A DNA stretch of 64,000 nt from Pseudomonas sp. QS1027 (GCF_002814235.1 NZ_PHSU01000027.1:62001-126000); one strand, 5' to 3'; counted from the stretch's first letter, positions 17,560 to 25,461 are shown. Notes: generated by a model from the sequence alone, not told the origin. Numbers and translations: made by a program.

Positions 17560-17738
17560 AATAATTTCCCGGAAGAAGGCTAATTTCCCACCGCTCTCCA
17601 AGAGGCGCGGCGCAGACCTGTGAAGCTTAGACAGCAACGGGAATGATGGGCCTGTTTTTTATGATTTTCCAGTCTCAACGAGGCGCAAAACACAAGCTGG
17701 GAATTACTTCATTTTATGACAAGCCAATAGAGCCCCCC

Positions 17739-17823
17739 GTAGGAGCCGGCTTGCTGGCGATGGTATCGACGCGGTGTCCGGTCAAAACCGCGTCGCCTGA
17801 ATCGCCAGCAAGCCGGCTCCTAC
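17739..17823. repeat. Pseudomonas REP inverted pair
   Basis: GTAGGAGCCGGCTTGCTGGC at 17739-17758 and its exact inverse near 17804-17823 enclose a second inverted repeat (GACGCGGT...ACCGCGTC). This is the classical extragenic palindromic element of fluorescent pseudomonads in its paired (REPIN) form, lying between uppP and the small lipoprotein gene. Confidence 0.9.
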
Positions 17824-17853
17824 AGGGTATGTGTGTGTTCGGGGCGCCGCTGC

Positions 17854-18000
17854 TTAAACGGTCGCCGCCGTGGTCGCAGTGACCGGCGCCACATACCCAT
17901 ACCGCCAGCAGCAATGATCCCGATGGCCTGGCAAGATCACACAACCGCTCAGACTCAGCAGCAACACAGCTGCACCCAACAGCGAAAGGCGACGTGACAT
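17854..18000 (-). CDS. Small predicted lipoprotein, 48 aa
   Basis: ATG at 18000 is preceded by GAGGAAA at about 9 bases. The product opens MSRRLSLLGAAVLLLSLSGC, a short lipoprotein signal with the lipobox cysteine at residue 20, then VILPGHRDHCCWRYGYVAP and a short Ala/Thr tail. The mature part has vicinal cysteines and histidines (HRDHCC), which could bind metal. It is easily missed because of its size. An ECF-type promoter motif shared with two nearby exported-protein genes lies upstream at 18080-18112, which supports its being real. Confidence 0.72.
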   Translation of the reverse strand: MSRRLSLLGAAVLLLSLSGCVILPGHRDHCCWRYGYVAPVTATTAATV

Positions 18001-18079
18001 GATGGTTTCCTCAGGAAGTTCAGTAGGCAAAGCCGCTCAATGCACAGGGCCAAGGCACCTGCCGATTGCTACGGTTACC

Positions 18080-18112
18080 AGTTGAACGTCACCACAGCGA
18101 ACAATCCGTCGC
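18080..18112 (-). promoter_or_regulatory. ECF sigma-type promoter (copy C) for the small lipoprotein
   Basis: Read on the minus strand, GCGACGGATT (18112-18103) and CGTTCAACT (18088-18080) start 24 bases apart. The same two boxes at the same or one-base-shorter spacing precede the genes at 18284 and 20260. The motif points at the small lipoprotein starting at 18000. Confidence 0.6.
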
Positions 18113-18206
18113 TGCCCCGAACAATTTCATCAAGTGCCCGCCTTCCCTACGCAATACTGCCCTTGCACCTTCCTCGGAATGTATCGATAAAAAAATGATT
18201 TTTTCT

Positions 18207-18243
18207 CGCGACGGATTTTCCTGGCACCTATCGTTCAACTCAT
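18207..18243 (+). promoter_or_regulatory. ECF sigma-type promoter (copy A)
   Basis: CGCGACGGATTT at 18207-18218 and CGTTCAACTCAT at 18232-18243, 40 bases ahead of the ATG at 18284. Nearly identical boxes occur at 20175-20210 and, inverted, at 18080-18112. GGAT/CGTT elements at this spacing are typical of ECF sigma promoters, and an ECF sigma gene lies directly downstream. Confidence 0.65.
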
Positions 18244-18283
18244 CAGCAGCGTTCACTTTCGTACGCAGCCTGAAGGAGTTGTC

Positions 18284-18607
18284 ATGAGACCTACACGACC
18301 CCTGGCCAAATTGCGCCATGCCCTCCTGCTGATCCCGCTGGCGTTCGCCGCGCTGACCAGCATGCCGACTTTTGCCGAAACCGAAGTCATCATCCGTGAA
18401 GCGCCACCACCGATGCGCGTCGAGGCCGAACCCATGGGGCGTCCCGGCTACGTCTGGGACCGCGGCCACTGGCGCTGGGAAGGCCGGGGTTACGTCTGGT
18501 TCCCGGGCCACTGGCAGCCAGTGATGCGTAATGCGCGCTGGGAGCCGGGCCACTGGGAACCCCGTGGACCTAACTGGCGCTGGGTCGAAGGACACTGGAT
18601 CCGCTGA
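18284..18607 (+). CDS. Exported YxWxxGxW-repeat protein
   Basis: 107 aa. The N-terminal signal peptide (hydrophobic 12-28, likely cleavage after TFA) is followed by a mature region built from repeats of the form YVWDRGHWRW, YVWFPGHWQ, RWEPGHWEP, WRWVEGHWIR. Such WxxGxW-repeat proteins are small envelope proteins of unknown function, common in proteobacteria. AAGGAG precedes the ATG. Behind ECF promoter copy A and followed by a terminator, it is an independent unit next to the sigma operon, with a short paralogue at 20260. Confidence 0.85.
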   Translation: MRPTRPLAKLRHALLLIPLAFAALTSMPTFAETEVIIREAPPPMRVEAEPMGRPGYVWDRGHWRWEGRGYVWFPGHWQPVMRNARWEPGHWEPRGPNWRWVEGHWIR

Positions 18608-18613
18608 CCTGCG

Positions 18614-18649
18614 GGCCGGACGGCACCTCTGCGCCGTCCGGCCTTGTCC
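18614..18649 (+). terminator. Hairpin terminator after the repeat-protein gene
   Basis: An 11-bp perfect stem GGCCGGACGGC / GCCGTCCGGCC (18614-18624, 18633-18643) is followed by TTGTCCT. It separates the repeat-protein transcript from the sigma-factor operon. Confidence 0.7.
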
Positions 18650-18684
18650 TACCCGAACCCATCACCGGACCGAGACTTGCCCGA

Positions 18685-19266
18685 TTGAAAGAAATTGATC
18701 CGGACGTTGAGCTGCTGGCCCGTATTGGCAACAAGGAGCCGGCCGCCGTCAACGAGATGGTGTCGCGCAAGCTGCCCCGTTTGCTCGCCCTCGCCAGCCG
18801 GATACTGGGCGATGCCGATGAGGCCAAGGATGTGGCGCAAGAAAGCTTTCTGCGCATCTGGAGACAGGCGGCGAACTGGCGCAGTGGCGAGGCGCGTTTC
18901 GACACCTGGCTGCACCGGGTGGTGCTGAACCTCTGTCACGACCGCCTGCGCAAGCGCAAGGAGCGCCCGCTGGAGGACGACGAACCCGGCAACGAGTTGG
19001 TCGATAGCGCCCCCCGCCCCGATGAAGAGTTGGAGGCGACCGCGCGCAGTGAACAGATGGCCGCGGCCCTGGCCGCGTTGCCCGATCGTCAACGCGAGGC
19101 CATCGTGTTGCAGTACTACCAGGAGCTGTCGAACATCGAAGCGGCGGCGCTGATGAACATCAGCGTCGATGCACTGGAAAGCCTGCTATCGCGGGCCAGG
19201 CGCAACCTGCGCAGCTACCTCGCCGAAACGCACGGCCCAGATAGCCTAGGAAGGGGAAGACGATGA
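18685..19266 (+). CDS. ECF-type RNA polymerase sigma factor
   Basis: 193 aa, TTG start. Sigma region 2 spans about 20-90 (DADEAKDVAQESFLRIWRQA) and region 4 about 130-185 (LPDRQREAIVLQYYQELSN, SRARRNLRSYL). No region 3 or anti-sigma-like C-terminal extension. It heads a three-gene operon with 4-base overlaps to a one-TM protein and then a periplasmic-sensor-like protein, the arrangement of metal- or envelope-stress ECF systems. Its probable targets are the three flanking genes with the GCGACGGAT / CGTT promoter motif. No such motif precedes the sigma gene itself, so autoregulation is not evident. Confidence 0.9.
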   Translation: MKEIDPDVELLARIGNKEPAAVNEMVSRKLPRLLALASRILGDADEAKDVAQESFLRIWRQAANWRSGEARFDTWLHRVVLNLCHDRLRKRKERPLEDDEPGNELVDSAPRPDEELEATARSEQMAAALAALPDRQREAIVLQYYQELSNIEAAALMNISVDALESLLSRARRNLRSYLAETHGPDSLGRGRR

Positions 19267-19697
19267 CGCCCGAACGATTTGCTTACCTGGCCGACGCCTA
19301 CGGCGCTGACCTGCAACGCTGGCCGGTCGCCGAGCGCGGCGCCGCCCTGGGCTTGCTCGAGCGTGGCGATGTCACGTCGCTCCAGGTGCTGCAACAGGCC
19401 CGGCAGCTCGACAGCCTGCTCGACAGCTATCAACTGGCGCCTCCCGACCCGGCCCTGGTCCGGCGTATCGCCGCTTCAGCGGTCATGACCAAGCCGGTGT
19501 CGTTCTGGAGCCGTTATGCCGACTGGCTGTCCAGTGTCGGCTTCGTCGGCGTGGGCCTGGCGGGGATTGCCACCGGCATCCTGGTGGTCTCGCTGAGCCT
19601 GCCATTGTCCACTGCATCCGAAGCGCTGCCGAGCGTCTTCGACCAGGGCGATGCCGATATCGTCTTCACCGTAAACGCCGAGGAAAGCGAGCAATGA
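19263..19697 (+). CDS. Single-pass membrane protein, candidate anti-sigma factor
   Basis: 144 aa. The cytoplasmic N-terminal part (about 1-80, starting TPERFAYLADAYGADLQRWP) is followed by one membrane segment (about 92-115, VGFVGVGLAGIATGILVVSL) and a short periplasmic tail. Position (ATGA overlap with the sigma gene, then overlap with the periplasmic sensor gene) and topology match anti-sigma factors of ECF operons. No canonical zinc-binding anti-sigma motif is visible, so the role is inferred from context. Confidence 0.75.
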   Translation: MTPERFAYLADAYGADLQRWPVAERGAALGLLERGDVTSLQVLQQARQLDSLLDSYQLAPPDPALVRRIAASAVMTKPVSFWSRYADWLSSVGFVGVGLAGIATGILVVSLSLPLSTASEALPSVFDQGDADIVFTVNAEESEQ

Positions 19698-20173
19698 GTC
19701 AACCGTCCAAGACCATCAAGAACTTCCTCCTGATGTCGTTGATGCTCAATGTCTTCCTGATCTGTGGCATCGGTGGTGGTGTCTACCACTGGTTGGTCAA
19801 TGCGAAACCGGCCATGGCCGCCGTCAACCAGCACGGCTTGCGCCAGGCCATGGTGCAGTTGCCCGAGGCGCGACAGCATGAGTTGCGCCAACTGCTACGC
19901 CGCAATCGAGCCGACAGCCAGCCGCTGATCATGGCAGGCCGCCAGGCTCGTCAGGATGTGATCAAGCAGCTTGAGGCACCGACACTGGACCGGCCGGCCT
20001 TGCTGGCGGATCTGGGCAAGGCCCGTGAGGCGGATGTCGCACTCCGCTCGCTGGTGGACAACACCCTGGCGGAATTCGCCGGCACCCTGCCCCAGGAGGA
20101 GCGGCGCAAGCTGGTCGACTCGCTGTATTTCCGCGCGCAGGGCAAAGGCAAGGCCATGCAGAAAAACCTGTAG
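19694..20173 (+). CDS. Membrane-anchored periplasmic heavy-metal-sensor-like protein
   Basis: 159 aa. One N-terminal membrane anchor (about 11-33) is followed by a helical periplasmic domain rich in Arg/Gln/Leu (QHELRQLLRRNRADSQPLI, GRQARQDVIKQL), the pattern of the CnrX/CpxP-like heavy-metal-resistance family. It lacks an obvious cluster of His/Cys ligands, so the signal may be envelope stress rather than a specific metal. It is translationally coupled to the candidate anti-sigma gene and likely regulates it. Confidence 0.75.
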   Translation: MSQPSKTIKNFLLMSLMLNVFLICGIGGGVYHWLVNAKPAMAAVNQHGLRQAMVQLPEARQHELRQLLRRNRADSQPLIMAGRQARQDVIKQLEAPTLDRPALLADLGKAREADVALRSLVDNTLAEFAGTLPQEERRKLVDSLYFRAQGKGKAMQKNL

Positions 20174-20174
20174 C

Positions 20175-20210
20175 CGCGACGGATTTGGCGTGTAGCAACG
20201 TTTAACTCAT
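20175..20210 (+). promoter_or_regulatory. ECF sigma-type promoter (copy B)
   Basis: CGCGACGGATTT at 20175-20186 and CGTTTAACTCAT at 20199-20210, 49 bases ahead of the ATG at 20260. The first box is identical to copy A over 12 bases and the second differs by one base; spacing is one base shorter. Confidence 0.65.
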
Positions 20211-20259
20211 GAAGCCCGCCAACAAGGCGACGACTAAATGCCCAGCAAGGAGTTACGCA

Positions 20260-20466
20260 ATGTTGCGAATATTCAAGACCACGCTTGTTGCCACCCTGAT
20301 GGCCGCCTCACTGGCCGGTTGTATTGTCGAGCCCGTGCATCCGCGTCGACCGCCGCCGATTGTCGAAGTCGTACCGGTCATGCCTGGGCCTGGTTATCAC
20401 TGGGTCGCCGGACATTATCGCTGGGGTGGTAATCAGTGGCTCTGGGTGCCTGGGCATTGGCGCTAA
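20260..20466 (+). CDS. Small YxWGxW-repeat lipoprotein
   Basis: 68 aa from ATG 20260 (CAAGGAG upstream; a longer in-frame ATG at 20209 overlaps the promoter motif and lacks a ribosome site). The lipoprotein signal MLRIFKTTLVATLMAASLAG is followed by the lipobox cysteine, then a Pro-rich stretch and repeats YHWVAGHYRWGG and WLWVPGHWR. It is a shorter relative of the protein at 18284 and has the same promoter motif, so both probably belong to the ECF regulon. Function unknown; envelope location. Confidence 0.82.
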   Translation: MLRIFKTTLVATLMAASLAGCIVEPVHPRRPPPIVEVVPVMPGPGYHWVAGHYRWGGNQWLWVPGHWR

Positions 20467-20486
20467 GGCTTAGACAGAAATAAGAC

Positions 20487-20517
20487 AAAACCCGGCGCAA
20501 GCGCCGGGTTTTGTTTT
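20487..20517. terminator. Bidirectional terminator between convergent genes
   Basis: AAAACCCGGCGC / GCGCCGGGTTTT stem with a two-base loop, then GTTTTT, lies between the small lipoprotein gene and the convergent chitinase gene and can serve both strands. Confidence 0.9.
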
Positions 20518-20522
20518 TCAGC

Positions 20523-21572
20523 TCAGGCCTGCCGCTTGCCCGCTGGCACTTCAGCCGCCGACAACGCGCCATGAATCAGCGGCGCATAGCGATTGCGGAA
20601 CTCCCAGTTGTAAGGCACCTGCTGCCGGCTCAGCCCCTGGTCCCAGTTGATGGACCAGGTCATCAGCCCCTTGATCGAATGGCCGGCGGCATCCAGTCGC
20701 TTGAACGCATTGACCACCGCCGCCGGGTCGATCACGTAACCCGTCGCCGCCGCATCGTTATTGGTCGGCAGGCCAATGACGAACTTGTCCGGCGCAATCC
20801 GGGTAAAGCCCCGCGTCCCCGTGACCAGGCTATCGGTCAGGTAGTAGAGGAAATCCTCCTTCATCGCATCATTGTTCTGCGCGATCCAGGCCCCGCTGCC
20901 ACCATTGGCCTCCGGCACCCAGACGCCGTCACCGCCCTGGTTGTAATACTGCGGCGCAATGAAGTCGTAGTAGCCGTCGAGCGCGGTGATGTAATCGATG
21001 TACTTGCCGTTGGTGGTGAGATAGGGGAACTCGGGGGCCATGCTGATGATGAAGTGCTTGCCCTCGGCCTTGTAATGGTTGCGCACCAGTTTCAGGGCGG
21101 CGGGCAACACCGTCTTGTTGTCGGCATAGTCGATGGCACTCTGCTCCAGGTCGATATCCAGCCCATCGAAACCGTAGGTTTCCACCAGGCGGATGATTTC
21201 GTTGGCCAGCGGCTGCTCGGAGCCCTTGTGCAGTTCGATATGGGCATCGGCACCGCCCAGTGAAATCAGCACCGCACGGCCCTGACCGTTGAGCACACCG
21301 ACCTGGCGGCGGAACTCCGCATCGGACAGGTTATACGGCTTGAACGACGGGATGCCGTTGCCTTTCATGAAGGCCACCGCCACTACGTTGTACTCCGTGG
21401 GCACATCCGTCAGCGCCAGGTTGGCGAACTTCCCGCCCTGGTAGCCATCGCTCGGCCCCGCGGCCCAGTTGTGCCAGAAACCCATGAGGATTTTCTTGCC
21501 GGCCAGGCTCGGCATCGCCGACGCCGCATCGCTGGCCTTGGATTTGAGCAGTGAAAAATCGATTGTGGTCAC
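20523..21572 (-). CDS. GH18 chitinase without signal peptide
   Basis: 349 aa from the GTG at 21572, which has AAGGA at a good distance; upstream in-frame starts run into the AA10 gene. It has a glycoside hydrolase 18 barrel with the catalytic motif DGLDIDLE at residues 136-143 (E143 acid) and ISLGG ahead of it. It should cleave chitin oligomers. No signal peptide precedes KKILMGFWHNWAAG, so export by a non-Sec route, lysis, or an intracellular role must be considered. It lies 49 bases downstream of an AA10 monooxygenase gene that also lacks a signal, and the two are surely one operon. Confidence 0.9.
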   Translation of the reverse strand: MTTIDFSLLKSKASDAASAMPSLAGKKILMGFWHNWAAGPSDGYQGGKFANLALTDVPTEYNVVAVAFMKGNGIPSFKPYNLSDAEFRRQVGVLNGQGRAVLISLGGADAHIELHKGSEQPLANEIIRLVETYGFDGLDIDLEQSAIDYADNKTVLPAALKLVRNHYKAEGKHFIISMAPEFPYLTTNGKYIDYITALDGYYDFIAPQYYNQGGDGVWVPEANGGSGAWIAQNNDAMKEDFLYYLTDSLVTGTRGFTRIAPDKFVIGLPTNNDAAATGYVIDPAAVVNAFKRLDAAGHSIKGLMTWSINWDQGLSRQQVPYNWEFRNRYAPLIHGALSAAEVPAGKRQA

Positions 21573-21621
21573 ATTCCAGTCCTTTAGAAATTTGCATGAG
21601 ATCGATTGCCCAGCGGCAAGG

Positions 21622-22257
21622 TCATTTGAAATCCACGTCAAACGCCTGGTAGAAGGCGTTGCCGGTATTGGCGACGATCCACAACAGGACGATGACGTGC
21701 CGGCCCTTCTTGCCCGCCGGCAGTTTCACCTCGTGCTCCACCTTGGCCTTCAACTCATCGCTGTGCTGGTAGTACGGCACCTGGGTGTAGAAATCCTCGT
21801 AAAACGGCTTGGCTTCCAGTTGCGCACGGCTGATGCGTTGTTTCGGGTCCCAGCCGTCCTTGGTGATGAACCAGCGATAGCCCCGGGTGACGTGGGCGGC
21901 GGTGTATTCCCACTGCACATGGAAGGCCTGCCCCGGATTGACGTTCAACAGTGGCCAGGCATAAGGGCGGTTGAGCTTCTTGCTCAACTCCTCGTCGGTG
22001 AAATTGATGCAGTCACGGGCATCGTTTTTCCCGCCACTGAGGATGTAACCGTCAGCGGGTGGGACGACGCTCTGGTCATCGGTTTCAAACGGCTTGGGGA
22101 ACGGCCCGGCGGTGAGCGCCGGAAAATTCTTCCCACCCTCCATTTCATTGACCTGCCAGGTACCGAGCAGCCCCAGTTCCACAGCCACCGATCCACGGCT
22201 GGACGGCGAAACGACACGACCATGTTTAAGTTCAGGTTTGGATAAAGGCTTGTTCAT
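21622..22257 (-). CDS. AA10 lytic polysaccharide monooxygenase, no signal peptide
   Basis: 211 aa from ATG 22257 with AAAGGAGTGA just upstream. Family features are HGRVVSPSSRG near the N-terminus, second brace histidine H122 in TAAHVTRGYRWF, and YQAFDVDF at the C-terminus. In active enzymes the first histidine is the N-terminal residue of the mature chain and binds copper; here it is residue 12 after NKPLSKPELK, with no Sec or Tat signal. Copper-site assembly would need removal of 11 residues by another protease. It is the first gene of the chitinase operon; the likely substrate is chitin. Confidence 0.87.
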   Translation of the reverse strand: MNKPLSKPELKHGRVVSPSSRGSVAVELGLLGTWQVNEMEGGKNFPALTAGPFPKPFETDDQSVVPPADGYILSGGKNDARDCINFTDEELSKKLNRPYAWPLLNVNPGQAFHVQWEYTAAHVTRGYRWFITKDGWDPKQRISRAQLEAKPFYEDFYTQVPYYQHSDELKAKVEHEVKLPAGKKGRHVIVLLWIVANTGNAFYQAFDVDFK

Positions 22258-22266
22258 TCTTCTCAC

Positions 22267-22573
22267 TCCTTTGATAGAAATCTCTCCAACTCAGGGAGAA
22301 CTTTCAACCTAGCTCAAACAACAAGAATGTCCATCTAATGCCAAAACACTGAACTTAATCGTTAATTTATAACCCTCTGAATAAATTGAATTTTTAAAAA
22401 ATAAACGACAAGACTTACGCACAACACGGCGAATAGATTACATGCCCTATTCGCAATAAACCCTGGTCATACCGCTCATGAAAAAATTATCCACAAACAC
22501 CCATAAAACGTAACAAGATATTTTTAAACACCCATGGATCACCCCCCAAAGGCTGGGTATCCTGAGCGCCACA
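22267..22573. other. AT-rich intergenic region between AA10 and AraC genes
   Basis: The 307-base divergent gap is clearly AT-rich compared with its surroundings (long A/T runs at 22360-22500). It must hold both promoters, but I see no convincing conserved box or repeat. Confidence 0.5.
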
Positions 22574-23386
22574 GTGCAATGGCGGGCCCTCCCTTTGAAC
22601 TCCATACGTTATGCCTGGTTGGACAAGTACGAGATTTCCAGCACTGCCTGCACAGGCCTGAACTTCGCCAGGCACAGCCACGATGAATGCGTGATCGGGG
22701 TCAATCTGCTGGGCGAGGAAAAGGTCTGGCTGGACCGGCGGACCTTCAGCGCTGGCGCCGGCAACATCACCCTCTACAATCCCGGCCAGATCCAGGGCGG
22801 AGGTGCCGCGCCCGATACGCCCTGGCGTTTCGTGAGCCTCTATGTCAGTGCCGGGCAACTGGCGACGGACCTGGGGCTGGAGCATCTGGAGTTTGGCCGG
22901 GCGCTCTGCTATCAGCCGCAGCTCGCGGAAAAATTCGCGCGGGCGGTGGAACAGTCGTTGCTGCCAGACCCATTGCTCCGGGCCATCGCCGAGGAGACCC
23001 TGGTCGTGCTGCTGGGGGAGATCGTGACGTTGAGCGGGTTGCGCCTGCCGGGCACCGCCGCAGTGGGGCGCGGCCTGGTGAACCGGACCCAGGACATCAT
23101 CGCCGAGCGCTTGCAGGCTCCGCAAAGCCTGGAAGAGTTGAGCGACGAGTTCGGCCTGTCGAAATTCCACCTCCTGCGAGCCTTCCAGCGCGAAACCGGA
23201 CTCAGCCCGCGACAGTGGGCCATGCAACTGCGGACCCGGCGTGCCCAGGGACTGTTGCGCAACGGCGCAGCGCCTGGCGACATTGCCTACACCCTGGGGT
23301 TTACCGACCAGAGCCATCTGAACCGGCATTTCAAGGCGGCCTATGGGCTGACGCCCGGCCGTTATCAAAGCGCCGTGAAACGCTGA
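22574..23386 (+). CDS. AraC-family transcriptional regulator
   Basis: 270 aa, GTG start. The N-terminal cupin-like sensor domain (about 5-150, NFARHSHDECVIGVNLLG) is followed by two AraC helix-turn-helices (about 170-268, LSDEFGLSKFHLLRAF and IAYTLGFTDQSHLNRHFK). LysE-type exporters and such regulators often pair, and the exporter gene follows 73 bases downstream, so the pair is likely functional. Divergence from the AA10/chitinase operon is an alternative target. Confidence 0.88.
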   Translation: MQWRALPLNSIRYAWLDKYEISSTACTGLNFARHSHDECVIGVNLLGEEKVWLDRRTFSAGAGNITLYNPGQIQGGGAAPDTPWRFVSLYVSAGQLATDLGLEHLEFGRALCYQPQLAEKFARAVEQSLLPDPLLRAIAEETLVVLLGEIVTLSGLRLPGTAAVGRGLVNRTQDIIAERLQAPQSLEELSDEFGLSKFHLLRAFQRETGLSPRQWAMQLRTRRAQGLLRNGAAPGDIAYTLGFTDQSHLNRHFKAAYGLTPGRYQSAVKR

Positions 23387-23459
23387 AAAGCGCAATCCGG
23401 TACAAGATCGCTTTCAGGTCTGCGTCGACAATGCCGCCAAACGGTTATTGGAGGCTTGC

Positions 23460-24074
23460 ATGCTCACGATCTTCTTCTGCGCGCTGATCTTCGGCGTGGT
23501 GTTCTGCCTGTCGCCGGGGGCTGTCCTGGCGGAAACCTTGCGCCGCGGCTTGCTTCATGGTTTCAAGCCGGCGCTGCTGGTGCAAATCGGCTCGTTGGTG
23601 GGCGACGCGCTCTGGGCGGTGATCGGGCTGACGGGGCTTTCGCTGCTGCTGGAACACGAGCAGGTACGGATTCCGCTCACGAGCGCCTGCGCGGCCTATC
23701 TGGCGTGGCTGGGTATCCGCAGCCTGAGGGACGCCTGGCAATTGCCCGAGGCCGAAAGCGCGACCGAACGGCCGGGGACAAACGCCCTGATGGTCGGCGC
23801 GACCATCTCCATCGCCAACCCGAAAAATGTCGTCTACTGGGGCGCGCTGGGCAGCGCCCTCTCCGGTATCGTCGGCCAGACCCCGAGCCACGGGCAAACC
23901 CTGATGTTCTTTGCCGGCTTCATGTTCGCTTCGGTGGCCTGCTGCTTTGTCATCGCGGCCCTGGTCAACGTCCTCAGGAAAGCCGCGTCCCCGGGCTGGC
24001 AGCGGCTCAGCCATGGCCTGTGCGGAGTGGCCCTGATCTACCTGGCGATATTGGCGCTGCGGGCGGTGTTCTAA
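23460..24074 (+). CDS. LysE/RhtB-family exporter
   Basis: 204 aa inner-membrane protein with about six hydrophobic segments. ATG 23460 with TTGGAGG immediately upstream. The N-terminal FCLSPGAVLAETLRRGL and later SIANPKNVVYWGAL are the two conserved patches of the LysE superfamily of amino-acid exporters. It lies directly behind an AraC gene and ends at a bidirectional terminator. The exported amino acid is not deducible. Confidence 0.87.
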   Translation: MLTIFFCALIFGVVFCLSPGAVLAETLRRGLLHGFKPALLVQIGSLVGDALWAVIGLTGLSLLLEHEQVRIPLTSACAAYLAWLGIRSLRDAWQLPEAESATERPGTNALMVGATISIANPKNVVYWGALGSALSGIVGQTPSHGQTLMFFAGFMFASVACCFVIAALVNVLRKAASPGWQRLSHGLCGVALIYLAILALRAVF

Positions 24075-24078
24075 AACG

Positions 24079-24105
24079 AGGGGCGCCTGAGTATCAGACG
24101 CCCCT
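24079..24105. terminator. Bidirectional terminator
   Basis: The stem AGGGGCG / CGCCCCT, extended inward by CTGA-GTA-TCAG with one mismatch, sits between the convergent LysE and PAS-transducer genes. Confidence 0.75.
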
Positions 24106-24111
24106 TGTCGT

Positions 24112-25425
24112 TCACTTCAGCTGATTGGCAAACCGCCCCACCGCGCCTACCACCTGCTTGGCGCCATCCTGGATCTCGATGATCACCTCGCCGGCCTGAT
24201 TGGCCAGGGACACGCCCTGCTCGGCCTTGTGCCGGCTGGTGGACATGTCCCGCACCGCCTCGTCCACCAGCTTCTGGTTCTGTTGGACCACAGTGACGAT
24301 TTCCTCGGTGGCGGCGCTGGTGCGTCCCGCCAGTTGCCGGACCTCGTCGGCCACCACCGCGAAACCACGGCCCTGCTCCCCGGCCCGGGCCGCCTCGATG
24401 GCGGCATTGAGCGCCAGCAGGTTGGTTTGCGCGGCAATGCCGCCGATGGTCTGGACCATCGAAGTAATCAACATCGACTGCTTGCCCAGCGCTTCGATGC
24501 CCTCCGACGCCGACTGCATTTCCTCGGAAATAGCCTGCATGGTCAGCACCGTGTCCTTGACCACCGTGGCCCCGCGCTGTGCGGTCGTGTCGGTCTGCAA
24601 CGAGATGTCGTAGGCAATGCCCGCCGCCTCGCTGACCTCTTTCTCGCGCTCCACCTGGTCGGTCACCAGGCTGGCGAACTTGACCACTTTGTAGAGTTGA
24701 CCCTGGGCATCATGGACCGGGTTATAAGTGGCCTCCAGCCAGACATCGCGCCCCTGGCTGTCGACGCGCCTGAACCGATCCGCGACGAACTCCCCACGAT
24801 TGAGGGTCGCCCAAAAGGCCTGGTACTGACTGGACGCCGCTTCTTCGGGAGAACAGAAAATGCGGTGATGTTTACCGACGATCTGCGCCAGCGAGTAGCC
24901 CATGGCTCGCAGGAACTGGTCATTGGCGGTGATCACTTCGCCCTTGAGATTGAACTCGATCACCGCCGTGGAACGCAGCAGCGCGCGAATAAAAGCCTCG
25001 TTCTCCTTCATGGTCTCAACGGTCTGACTGACATCGCGAGCGAAACACTGGATATGCAACAACTCGCCCTTCTCGTTCCGGACCGGCTGCCAACAGCCCT
25101 GCAACCAGGCCAGGCTGCCATCGGCGCGCAGGAAACGGTAATTGTCGCTGACCGACTCGCCCTTGGCCACCGCCGCCTGGAGGTTACGGTAGCAGTCCAG
25201 GGTTTTGACATAGGCAGGAACCATCTGGTCCAACGGCCGATCCCGCACCTGCTCGGCGTTATACCCCAGCAGGTCGAGAAAACGTTGATTGAAGTCGATG
25301 ATGCGGAACTGCGGGTCGAGCACCAGTGAGACCATTTCTGCCGTCATGCCGTGGAACAACTGGTGCAACTTGAAAAGCTCTTCTTCTTTGCTCTCTAATC
25401 TCTTCTTCAGATGAGTATTGAACAT
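24112..25425 (-). CDS. BdlA-like chemotaxis transducer with two PAS domains
   Basis: 437 aa soluble transducer: no membrane segments. PAS 1 spans about 25-140 (IIDFNQRFLDLLGYNAEQV) and PAS 2 about 145-265 (ITANDQFLRAMGYSLAQIV), each followed by a PAC-type strand set, then an MCP signalling domain (about 270-437) with NLLALNAAIEAARAGEQGRG. The same architecture and size occur in P. aeruginosa BdlA, a cytoplasmic biofilm-dispersion transducer, and in Aer-like redox sensors. A sigma28-like promoter lies upstream at 25462-25488. Heme or flavin binding cannot be read from the sequence. Confidence 0.9.
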   Translation of the reverse strand: MFNTHLKKRLESKEEELFKLHQLFHGMTAEMVSLVLDPQFRIIDFNQRFLDLLGYNAEQVRDRPLDQMVPAYVKTLDCYRNLQAAVAKGESVSDNYRFLRADGSLAWLQGCWQPVRNEKGELLHIQCFARDVSQTVETMKENEAFIRALLRSTAVIEFNLKGEVITANDQFLRAMGYSLAQIVGKHHRIFCSPEEAASSQYQAFWATLNRGEFVADRFRRVDSQGRDVWLEATYNPVHDAQGQLYKVVKFASLVTDQVEREKEVSEAAGIAYDISLQTDTTAQRGATVVKDTVLTMQAISEEMQSASEGIEALGKQSMLITSMVQTIGGIAAQTNLLALNAAIEAARAGEQGRGFAVVADEVRQLAGRTSAATEEIVTVVQQNQKLVDEAVRDMSTSRHKAEQGVSLANQAGEVIIEIQDGAKQVVGAVGRFANQLK

Positions 25426-25461
25426 GACTGCAAGAATCCCTTTTGCCGTGTTATTCCAAGA

